DNA from: Fusobacterium massiliense
GTDB taxonomy: Bacteria > Fusobacteriota > Fusobacteriia > Fusobacteriales > Fusobacteriaceae
Direction: 5' to 3'
DNA: 64,000 nucleotides
Assembly (NCBI RefSeq): GCF_900095705.1
Contig: NZ_LT608326.1
Location: 62,001-126,000, forward strand
Part shown: positions 54,976-64,000 of the stretch, one piece after another
How the letters are laid out: every line of letters starts with the position of its first letter
How positions within the stretch are numbered: position 1 is the stretch's first letter
Notes under the pieces: model-generated
Databases searched by the model: none
Seen by the model: only the letters and a program-made list of their open reading frames with translations
What the model was told of the DNA's origin: nothing
Made by a program: the position numbers and the translations under genes

Positions 54976-55833
54976 TTATTGATATTTTTCTAACTCTTTA
55001 TATACCTTAGAATTTCTGATTTTGTTAATATTTTCTTTGTTTTTATTTAAATGTTTTTCGTTTATTTGTATTATTAAATGTAACTGAGCTACAAGTATAC
55101 TACTACATCTATTTAATACACTTTGTGTATAATAATCTTTATTTGCCATATTATCTAAATAGTAATCAATTGCTTTTTGATATTGCTTTTTTTCTAATAC
55201 TTCTTGTATCATTATAGTATCATAAGCATTTTGAACTATAAAGAATTCTTCATCTGTTACTTCATCTTTATTTCCATTTTTTATATCTTTTTTTAATAAT
55301 TCAAATCCTTCTTTAACATATTTTTTAACTTTTTCTTGATCAGTTTCATATTCTCCTGCAAGTTTGATTTTTCCTGACCATTTATTAGCATATTTTTTCA
55401 TAAAGTCATCATAATACTTTTTAGCTTTTTCTTTATCTCCAATTTTTCTATAATATGATATATTTAATAAATATTTTTCTTCATCTTGAAAGACATTATC
55501 TACATAATTATCAAAATATTTCCTATTCTTTTTTACTTCCTCAATATCATCTTCAAAGTCTAAATAATATCTAGCAATTGGATAAGATAAATAAAAATTT
55601 TTAGGATTCTCATCTGCCATTTTTTTTAAGTCCTCTAAATAGATTTCTTTTTCTTCTCTACTTAATCTATCAGATTCCATTTTCTCATCTATTAAAATTG
55701 TTTGAGTTATCATTGTTGGATCAGTTATATTTAATCTTTTTAAATCTTTCTCAATTCTTTCACGATTAGTTATAGCTAAACATTCTAAACCAATAAATAG
55801 AAAAAGTAATATTTTTATAATTTTACTTTTCAT
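54976..55833 (-). CDS. Secreted helical protein of unknown function in the pyr operon
   Basis: 285 residues from the ATG at 55833 (GGGGGAT upstream). The N-terminus MKSKIIKILLFLFIGLECLA is a signal peptide; LEC is not a good lipobox. The rest is rich in Lys, Glu and Tyr, mostly helical, with tandem helix pairs (KYLLNISYYRKIGDKEKAKKYYDDF) that suggest TPR-like repeats. It overlaps the pyrF stop by 11 bases, so it is co-transcribed. I do not recognise a family, and a periplasmic or surface role in a pyrimidine operon is unexplained. Confidence 0.75.
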   Translation of the reverse strand: MKSKIIKILLFLFIGLECLAITNRERIEKDLKRLNITDPTMITQTILIDEKMESDRLSREEKEIYLEDLKKMADENPKNFYLSYPIARYYLDFEDDIEEVKKNRKYFDNYVDNVFQDEEKYLLNISYYRKIGDKEKAKKYYDDFMKKYANKWSGKIKLAGEYETDQEKVKKYVKEGFELLKKDIKNGNKDEVTDEEFFIVQNAYDTIMIQEVLEKKQYQKAIDYYLDNMANKDYYTQSVLNRCSSILVAQLHLIIQINEKHLNKNKENINKIRNSKVYKELEKYQ

Positions 55834-56536
55834 ATTTATCCCCCAGTTCAAACATATTTTTTATAAGTCTATATCTTTCTTCTGGATTTTCATTTCCAGT
55901 TATTGATCTACCGACAACAATATAACTTGCTCCATCTCTATTAGCATCTATTGGAGTAGCAACTCTTTTTTGGTCACCTTTTGAATCTTCTGCTAATCTT
56001 ATTCCTGGGTTTACTATAATAAAGTCTTCTCCACTTTGTTCTCTAATTTTCTTTGTTTCAAGAACAGAGGATACCACTCCATCAATTCCACTTTCTTTTG
56101 CAAGTCTAGCATAGTTTAAAACAGATTCTTCTATACTTGTTTGGATATTTTGTTCTTTTCTCATATCTTCTTCACTTGTAGAAGTGAGTTGAGTTATAGC
56201 TATAACCTTTGTATTTACTCCTGCTTCTGTCATAGCTCTTTTAGCTCCTTTTAGCATTTCAGAACCACCTGCTGCATGAACAGTTAAAATATCAATATTA
56301 AATTTAGCTAACCCTTTTGCAGCAGAGTAAACAGTATTTGGAATATCATGTAATTTTAAATCTAAGAAAATTTTATGTCCTCTTTTTTTAATTTCATCTA
56401 TTACCACTGGTCCATTTTGTAAATATAACTCCATTCCAACTTTTACAAATAATTTTTCTTCTTTGAATTTATCTAAAAATTCTAAAGTTTTTTCTAATGT
56501 TGGAAAATCTAGTGCTATTATAACTTCTTTTTTCAT
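55823..56536 (-). CDS. pyrF: Orotidine 5'-phosphate decarboxylase
   Basis: Makes UMP from OMP. 237 residues from the ATG at 56536, with AAGGAG seven bases upstream; a GTG two codons earlier is less likely. ALDFPTLEKTLEFLDKF, the catalytic FLDLKLHDIPNTV, VHAAGGSEML and VNPGIRLAEDSKGDQKR are the family motifs. Lies 22 bases after pyrD. Confidence 0.97.
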   Translation of the reverse strand: MKKEVIIALDFPTLEKTLEFLDKFKEEKLFVKVGMELYLQNGPVVIDEIKKRGHKIFLDLKLHDIPNTVYSAAKGLAKFNIDILTVHAAGGSEMLKGAKRAMTEAGVNTKVIAITQLTSTSEEDMRKEQNIQTSIEESVLNYARLAKESGIDGVVSSVLETKKIREQSGEDFIIVNPGIRLAEDSKGDQKRVATPIDANRDGASYIVVGRSITGNENPEERYRLIKNMFELGDKYEK

Positions 56537-56558
56537 ATCCACACTCCTTATTAATATT

Positions 56559-58276
<1,718 letters not shown>

Positions 58277-58364
58277 AAAATCTCTCCTATTTCTTTTAAG
58301 TTTAATTTCATATTATTAATCAAAAATAATTCATTACTGAGTAGATTTCTTAATGATAAAATAA

Positions 58365-58440
58365 AATCTCTTGACAGCCGTATGAGTTCTACAAGCTCAA
58401 TGAACACAGGCTCTTCGAACTAATACGGATGTCAGAGACT
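58365..58440 (-). repeat. 76-bp dispersed palindrome, copy 8
   Basis: AATCTCT/AGAGACT outer stem, otherwise close to copy 5. The tail TATACTTTCCTATA is at 58459-58472. It sits inside the pyr gene run, between carB and pyrK. A diverged fragment of the 183-bp palindrome's left end (about 58325-58362) adjoins it. Confidence 0.92.
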
Positions 58441-58519
58441 AATTTTTACTATTTATTTTATACTTTCCTATATAATGAAAAATCTACATTCGTAATTCAT
58501 TTATTCTTGACTTACAATT

Positions 58520-61500
58520 CTATAGTGATTGAACTCTAAAAGACATTGACTCAATAACTCTCAACAGTGCATTTGCAGTATCTAGTGAAGTGAAACAAAT
58601 TACTCCATGTTCAGTAGCTTTTCTTCTGATTTTAAATCCATCTTTTTCACTAGATTTACCTTTTGTTGTAGTATTTATAACTATATCCACATCTCCATTT
58701 TGTATTGCATCTAAGACACTATAATCTGAATTATCTATTTTTCCAACTTTTTTAACTTTTAGTCCATGACCTTCAAAATATGTTCCTGTTCCTTCTGTTG
58801 CTAAAATTGAGAAACCTACATCAGAAAAACCTTTTGCAAGATTTAAAGCAGCTTCTTTATTTTTATCATCTATTGTAAATAGAACTCTACCATAATCTTT
58901 AATTTTTATTCCAGCAGCAGTAAGCCCTTTATATAATGCTTTTTGTAAATTTACATCTGTTCCTATAACTTCTCCTGTTGATTTCATTTCAGGCCCTAAT
59001 GTTGTGTCAACATTCTTCAACTTTTGGAAACTGAATACAGGTACTTTTACAGAAACAAAATTTCCTACATCTGCAATATCTTTTGTAAATCCTAAGTCTC
59101 TTAATTTTTTACCTAAGATACATTGCATAGCTATATTTGCAACAGGAACTCCTGTAACTTTACTTAAGAATGGTACTGTTCTTGAAGCTCTTGGATTTAC
59201 TTCAAGTACATAAATTTCTCCCTTACTTACAACATATTGAATATTGATAAGTCCCTTAACTTTTAGCCCACTAGCTAATTTTTTTGTATAGTCTATCAAA
59301 GTTTCAATTTCTTTTTCTGATAAACTTTGAGGAGGATATATTGATATTGAGTCTCCACTATGTACTCCTGCTCTTTCAATATGTTCCATTATTCCAGGTA
59401 TAAAAGTATTTTCTCCATCAGATATAGCATCAACTTCTATTTCCTTACCTATCAAATATCTATCAATCAATACTGGATGTTCAGGATTTATATGTACTGC
59501 CTTTTCCATATATTTTTTTAAATCTTCATCATTATATACTATTTCCATAGCTCTACCACCCAATACATAAGATGGTCTAACTAAAACTGGATAACCAATT
59601 TCATTTGCATTCTTTAATGCTGTTTCAACATCAAATGCTGTTTTTCCTAATGGTTGAGGAATTTTTAAATCTATAAGTAATTTTTCAAATCTATCTCTAT
59701 CTTCAGCTGTATCTATTGAATCAAGAGAACTTCCTAAAATTTGTATTCCATTTTTAACTAATTTATCAGCTAGGTTAATTGCAGTTTGCCCTCCAAATTG
59801 TACAACTACTCCAAGAGGTTTTTCTAGCTCTAAGATTTCCATAACATCTTCTTGTGTTAAAGGCTCAAAATATAGTTTATCTGAAATTGAGAAGTCTGTT
59901 GATACAGTTTCAGGGTTATTATTTATTACTATTGCTTCATAACCTAATTTCTTTATAGCCATAATAGCATGTACTGTTGCATAGTCAAATTCTATCCCTT
60001 GTCCTATTCTTATAGGTCCTGAACCAAGAACAACTATTTTTTCTTTATCGCTTCTAATTGACTCATTTTCAAATTCATAAGTTGAATAAAAATATGGAGT
60101 ACTTGACTCAAATTCTGCAGCACAAGTATCAACCATTTTATACACAGGTCTGATATTGTTCTTATGTCTTAAATCAGTTATTTCTTTTTCTGTCATTCCC
60201 CATCTGTGAGCAATAACTCTATCTGAAAATCCAAATGTTTTTGCTTTTCTTAAAAGTCCTATATCATTTTTATTATCTTTTAATAAATGTTCCAGATCAA
60301 TTATGTTTTTCATTTTATTTAAGAAAAATAAATCAATTTTTGTATATTCATGAATTTCTTCTATACTTACATTTCTTCTTAAAGCTTCTCCAATAAAGAA
60401 TAATCTTTCATCTCCAGCAAGTTTTATTCTTTTTATTATTTTTTCTAAAGTAAATTCATCTCCATTTGGTAGTCCTAAATGATGAACTCCATATTCTAAA
60501 GATCTTATAGCTTTAAGTAGAGATTCTTCCAAAGTTCTACCTATTGCCATTATTTCTCCAGTTGCTTTCATTTGAGTTCCTAAATATCTATCTCCATCTC
60601 CAAACTTATCGAATGGAAATCTTGGAATTTTTGTAACAATATAGTCTATTGCTGGTTCAAAACAAGCATAAGAAGACTTAGTTACTGGATTTATAATTTC
60701 ATCTAATGTCATTCCAACAGCTATTTTTGCTGCTATCTTTGCTATTGGATACCCTGTTGCTTTTGATGCAAGGGCTGATGAACGAGAAACTCTTGGATTT
60801 ACTTCTATTATGTAATATTTAAATGAATTTGGATCCAATGCTATTTGAACATTACACCCTCCTTCAATTTTTAAAGCTCTTATTATTTTTAATGAAACAT
60901 CTCTTAACATATGATGTTCTCTATCTGTTAAGGTTTGAGATGGAGCAACAACTATCGAATCCCCTGTATGTATTCCCACTGGATCTATATTTTCCATGTT
61001 ACATACAACTATTGCTGTATCATTGCTATCTCTCATAACTTCATATTCTATTTCTTTAAGACCAGCTATTGATTTTTCAAGCAAACATTGATGAACTGGA
61101 GAATAGTTTAAGCCATTTGGTACAATTTCTTCTAAATCTTGACTATTATAGCAAATTCCTCCTCCTGTTCCTCCCATTGTAAATGCTGGTCTTACTATAA
61201 CTGGATACCCTATCTCTTTCACAAATTTTTCTGCTTCTTCTAAAGTATGAACTATAGCAGAATCTGGAACTGGTTCATTCAATTCATTCATCAAATCTCT
61301 AAACAATTCTCTATCTTCTGCTTGTTTTATAGAATTTAATTTTGTTCCTAAAATTTCAACTCCACATTCTGTTAAAACTCCACTTTCATATAAATCAACA
61401 GCTAAATTTAATGCAACTTGTCCTCCCAAAGTTGGAAGTAAAGCATCTGGTCTTTCTTTTCTTATTATTTTTGATAAAAATTCAACAGTTAAAGGTTCTA

Positions 61501-61696
61501 TGTAAACCTTATCTGCAATTTCTTTATCTGTCATTATTGTTGCTGGATTTGAATTTACAAGTATTACTTCATATCCTTCTTCTCTTAATGATAAACAAGC
61601 TTGTGTCCCAGCATAATCAAATTCTGCAGCTTGTCCTATTATTATTGGTCCTGAACCTATTACAAGTATAGTTTTTATATCTTTTCTTTTTGGCAT
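58520..61696 (-). CDS. carB: Carbamoyl-phosphate synthase large subunit
   Basis: 1058 residues from the ATG at 61696 (GGGAGTGAG upstream); an ATG at 61711 overlaps the carA stop. Two ATP-grasp halves, each opening with [20 protein letters not shown] or [20 protein letters not shown], and a C-terminal allosteric MGS domain (about 925-1058). Supplies carbamoyl phosphate with CarA for pyrimidines and arginine. Confidence 0.98.
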   Translation of the reverse strand: MPKRKDIKTILVIGSGPIIIGQAAEFDYAGTQACLSLREEGYEVILVNSNPATIMTDKEIADKVYIEPLTVEFLSKIIRKERPDALLPTLGGQVALNLAVDLYESGVLTECGVEILGTKLNSIKQAEDRELFRDLMNELNEPVPDSAIVHTLEEAEKFVKEIGYPVIVRPAFTMGGTGGGICYNSQDLEEIVPNGLNYSPVHQCLLEKSIAGLKEIEYEVMRDSNDTAIVVCNMENIDPVGIHTGDSIVVAPSQTLTDREHHMLRDVSLKIIRALKIEGGCNVQIALDPNSFKYYIIEVNPRVSRSSALASKATGYPIAKIAAKIAVGMTLDEIINPVTKSSYACFEPAIDYIVTKIPRFPFDKFGDGDRYLGTQMKATGEIMAIGRTLEESLLKAIRSLEYGVHHLGLPNGDEFTLEKIIKRIKLAGDERLFFIGEALRRNVSIEEIHEYTKIDLFFLNKMKNIIDLEHLLKDNKNDIGLLRKAKTFGFSDRVIAHRWGMTEKEITDLRHKNNIRPVYKMVDTCAAEFESSTPYFYSTYEFENESIRSDKEKIVVLGSGPIRIGQGIEFDYATVHAIMAIKKLGYEAIVINNNPETVSTDFSISDKLYFEPLTQEDVMEILELEKPLGVVVQFGGQTAINLADKLVKNGIQILGSSLDSIDTAEDRDRFEKLLIDLKIPQPLGKTAFDVETALKNANEIGYPVLVRPSYVLGGRAMEIVYNDEDLKKYMEKAVHINPEHPVLIDRYLIGKEIEVDAISDGENTFIPGIMEHIERAGVHSGDSISIYPPQSLSEKEIETLIDYTKKLASGLKVKGLINIQYVVSKGEIYVLEVNPRASRTVPFLSKVTGVPVANIAMQCILGKKLRDLGFTKDIADVGNFVSVKVPVFSFQKLKNVDTTLGPEMKSTGEVIGTDVNLQKALYKGLTAAGIKIKDYGRVLFTIDDKNKEAALNLAKGFSDVGFSILATEGTGTYFEGHGLKVKKVGKIDNSDYSVLDAIQNGDVDIVINTTTKGKSSEKDGFKIRRKATEHGVICFTSLDTANALLRVIESMSFRVQSL

Positions 61697-61710
61697 TAAT
61701 CTCACTCCCA

Positions 61711-62787
61711 TTATTTCATATTCTTATCAATATTCTTTATAAATTCATCAAACAAATAACTTGAATCATGTGGTCCAGGTGCTGCTTCTGGGTGATATTG
61801 AACAGAAAATACTGGATATTTTTTATGTCTTACTCCTTCACAGCTTCTGTCATTTATTGCAATATGTGTTAATTCTAAATCTGTATCTTTTAACGAATCT
61901 ATATCAACAGCATACCCATGATTTTGAGAAGTAATATCTACTCTTCCAGTTATAAGATTTTTTACCGGGTGGTTTCCTCCTCTATGACCAAACTTTAGTT
62001 TATATGTTTTAGCTCCACAAGCTAGGGAAATTAGCTGATGCCCCATACATATTCCAAATATAGGTACTTTACCTATTATTCCTTTTATCATTTCAATGCT
62101 TTCTTTTGCATCTTCCGGATCTCCAGGTCCATTTGTAAGCATAACTCCATCTGGCTCTAATCTTAAAAGTTCTTCTGCCTTTATGTTATGAGGAACTACT
62201 ATTACATCACAACCTCTTGTTGTTAATTCTCTAACTATACCTATTTTCATTCCTAAATCAACAAGTACAACTCTTCTTCCTCTTCCTAATGCTGGTGAAA
62301 TAGATTTTGATGAAACTTGTTCAATTTGATTTGTTGGTAAAGTAGTTTTTCTCAATTCTTCCACAACTTCATCTACATTTCTATCAATAGAAACTAAACA
62401 CCCTTTTATAACTCCCTTTGTTCTAATTTTTCTTGTTAAACTTCTAGTATCTATTCCATATATTCCTGGAATATTAAAAGTTTTTAAAGCTTCATCTAAA
62501 GTTTTTTCATTTCTAAAATTTGATGGAGTAGTACATAATTCTTTCACTATCATACCTTTTATGCAAGGATTCATAGATTCAAAATCATCTCTGTTTATTC
62601 CATAATTTCCTATAAGTGGATAAGTAAAAGTAACTATTTGACCATTGTATGATGGGTCTGATAATGTTTCTTGATAACCTGTCATTGAAGTATTAAAAAC
62701 TACTTCTCCTATACTTTCAATATCTGCTCCAAAGGCATATCCTTTGTATACAGTTCCATCTTCTAAAACTAACTGTCTGTTGTACAT
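61711..62787 (-). CDS. carA: Carbamoyl-phosphate synthase small subunit
   Basis: 358 residues. The N-terminal domain has [14 protein letters not shown]. The glutaminase half holds [10 protein letters not shown], the nucleophile in [16 protein letters not shown] and the catalytic HPE in [14 protein letters not shown]. It follows pyrC by 28 bases and ends one base into the possible carB start (TAATG). Confidence 0.98.
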   Translation of the reverse strand: MYNRQLVLEDGTVYKGYAFGADIESIGEVVFNTSMTGYQETLSDPSYNGQIVTFTYPLIGNYGINRDDFESMNPCIKGMIVKELCTTPSNFRNEKTLDEALKTFNIPGIYGIDTRSLTRKIRTKGVIKGCLVSIDRNVDEVVEELRKTTLPTNQIEQVSSKSISPALGRGRRVVLVDLGMKIGIVRELTTRGCDVIVVPHNIKAEELLRLEPDGVMLTNGPGDPEDAKESIEMIKGIIGKVPIFGICMGHQLISLACGAKTYKLKFGHRGGNHPVKNLITGRVDITSQNHGYAVDIDSLKDTDLELTHIAINDRSCEGVRHKKYPVFSVQYHPEAAPGPHDSSYLFDEFIKNIDKNMK

Positions 62788-62815
62788 AAAAGCATCTCCT
62801 TTATAATAATTTCTC

Positions 62816-64000
62816 TTAAATTTCTTTATATGCTATTTTTCCATTACTGATTGTTAATACTGGTACTCCAAAAACTTTTTCATTAGTATAAGGTGTATTT
62901 TTACCTTTACTCAAAAAATTATCTGGATTTATTATCATTTCTTTTTCTAAATCTATTACAACTATGTCTGCAAAAGAATTTTCTTCTAACTTTCCATAGG
63001 GTAAATTAAATATCTTTGCTACATTCTCCGACATCAACTTAACTAATAGTTCTAAAGAAAATATATCTGTTTTAACAAACTTTGTATAAAGTTGTGCAAA
63101 AGCTGTTTCTGAGCCTACTATACCGAATGAAGATTTTTCAATTCCTCTTTGTTTTTCTTCAATAGTGTGTGGAGCGTGGTCTGTTGCTATAATATCTATT
63201 GTCCCATCTAAAATTGCAGCTATTAAAGAGTTTCTATCTTCTCTTGCTCTCAAAGGAGGATTCATTTTCCACATTCCATTGTCTTCCTTTATATCATCTT
63301 CACAACTTAATAAGTGATGTGGTGTAACTTCACAAGTTACCTTTATTCCATTTCTTTTTCCATCTCTCACAGCTCTTACTGATTCCTTTGCTGAAATATG
63401 ACAAACATGATAATGACAGTTTGCTGCTTCAGCTAAAAGTATATCTCTTGCTACTTGAGTTGATTCACATATTGAAGGAATCCCTTTTATTCCTAGCTCT
63501 GCACTTCTTTTACCATCATGCATTGCACCCCCTCTTATAAGTGAATTATCTTCACAATGTGCAACTATAGCTTTATTTAATTTGCTCCCCATAAGCATCG
63601 CTTCGTACATAACATTAGCACTTTGAACTCCACGACCATCATCAGTAAAAGCAAATACATTGTTAGCTATACTTTCCATATCTGAAAGTTCCTTACCATA
63701 TTCTTCTTTTGTTATTGCACCATAAGGAATAGCTCTAATTACAGAATCTTTTTTTATTATATCTAACTGTCTATTTAAAGTTTCTACACTATCAGGAACA
63801 GGATTTAAGTTAGGCATAGTCATAACAGTTGTAAATCCCCCTCTTGCTGCTGCTCTTGAAGCCGTATAAATAGTTTCCTTTTGTGGAAACCCTGGTTCTC
63901 TCCAATGAACATGAGCATCTATAAAACCTGCCGTTACAAATTTATCTTTTACATCTATTGTATTTTCATCTGTAATATCTATATTTTTTGAAATTTTTTC
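62816..64000 (-). CDS. pyrC: Dihydroorotase, N-terminus beyond window edge
   Basis: Closes carbamoyl-aspartate to dihydroorotate. 394 codons plus stop lie in the window; the frame is open to 64000, so the N-terminus is outside. Metal-binding [10 protein letters not shown] starts near residue 30 of the visible part, then [20 protein letters not shown] and [11 protein letters not shown] with the catalytic aspartate. This is class I PyrC, usually 420-430 residues, so about 30 are missing. It is the most upstream pyr gene visible; pyrB is not in the window. Confidence 0.95.
   Translation of the reverse strand, partial: EKISKNIDITDENTIDVKDKFVTAGFIDAHVHWREPGFPQKETIYTASRAAARGGFTTVMTMPNLNPVPDSVETLNRQLDIIKKDSVIRAIPYGAITKEEYGKELSDMESIANNVFAFTDDGRGVQSANVMYEAMLMGSKLNKAIVAHCEDNSLIRGGAMHDGKRSAELGIKGIPSICESTQVARDILLAEAANCHYHVCHISAKESVRAVRDGKRNGIKVTCEVTPHHLLSCEDDIKEDNGMWKMNPPLRAREDRNSLIAAILDGTIDIIATDHAPHTIEEKQRGIEKSSFGIVGSETAFAQLYTKFVKTDIFSLELLVKLMSENVAKIFNLPYGKLEENSFADIVVIDLEKEMIINPDNFLSKGKNTPYTNEKVFGVPVLTISNGKIAYKEI

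Noticed and set aside
58277-58519. A pyrimidine attenuator or PyrR-binding site between carB and pyrK.
   Set aside because: I see only the 76-bp palindrome, its tail and a palindrome fragment; no PyrR-type anti-antiterminator is recognisable and no pyrR gene is in the window.

Overview
The window is AT-rich DNA (coding regions use A/T-ending codons almost throughout). Its gene content fits a strictly anaerobic, Gram-negative Fusobacterium, most like the F. nucleatum/periodonticum group. The supporting signs are a hybrid-cluster protein, an ABC transporter of the TrpXYZ type, a diaminopropionate lyase, a MalY/PatB-type C-S lyase, an anaerobic (electron-transfer type) dihydroorotate dehydrogenase, and a GmhB phosphatase that implies heptose-containing LPS. 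Genus assignment is inference; I cannot name a species.

Layout. 1-4.3 kb: a sigma-54 module made of a diaminopropionate ammonia-lyase gene behind a textbook -24/-12 promoter, a divergent enhancer-binding regulator, and rpoN itself. 4.4-6.0 kb: CBS-domain Mn pyrophosphatase. 6.0-6.5 kb: palindrome-rich spacer. 6.5-7.1 kb: rpsF-rpsR with its own promoter and leader hairpin. 7.1-18.7 kb: a division and cell-wall operon, read right to left as gmhB-murF fusion, mraY, murD, murG, murC, murB, ddl, ftsQ, ftsA, ftsZ. 18.8-25.5 kb: hcp with a perfect operator palindrome, a Trp-codon leader peptide and attenuator, a TrpXYZ-type ABC transporter, dCMP deaminase, and a Crp/Fnr regulator that may act on hcp. 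25.7-30.5 kb: membrane pyrophosphatase, apbE, rpoZ, gmk, yicC. 30.7-42.1 kb: the transcription/translation operon rpmG, tRNA-Trp, secE, nusG, rplK, rplA, rplJ, rplL, rpoB, rpoC, with an L10 leader and an attenuator. 42.1-45.0 kb: dinB, a C-S lyase, a RseC-like protein. 45.5-52.6 kb: the most unusual region, a nitrogenase-like two-component reductase (NifH-like plus a fused NifD/K-like protein) followed by a complete iron/cobalamin-type ABC importer, a nitroreductase-family protein and a glutamate-racemase homologue that has lost both catalytic cysteines. 52.6-64 kb: rplS (apparently with an ATA start) and the pyrimidine operon pyrC, carA, carB, pyrK, pyrD, pyrF, an unknown secreted protein, pyrE, a PHP phosphatase and an unknown protein.

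Between operons sit eight copies of a 76-bp imperfect palindrome (four more strictly conserved at exactly 76 bp). Stem changes are compensated on the opposite arm in several copies, so the fold appears to be selected. Most copies have a conserved AT-rich tail about 20 bp away and lie next to transcription terminators.

How the parts connect: the left end suggests a dedicated sigma-54 circuit for an amino-acid-degrading enzyme. The middle holds housekeeping growth functions with leader-based autoregulation. The nitrogenase-like cluster looks like an uptake-plus-reduction system for a metal chelate or tetrapyrrole, with its substrate unknown.
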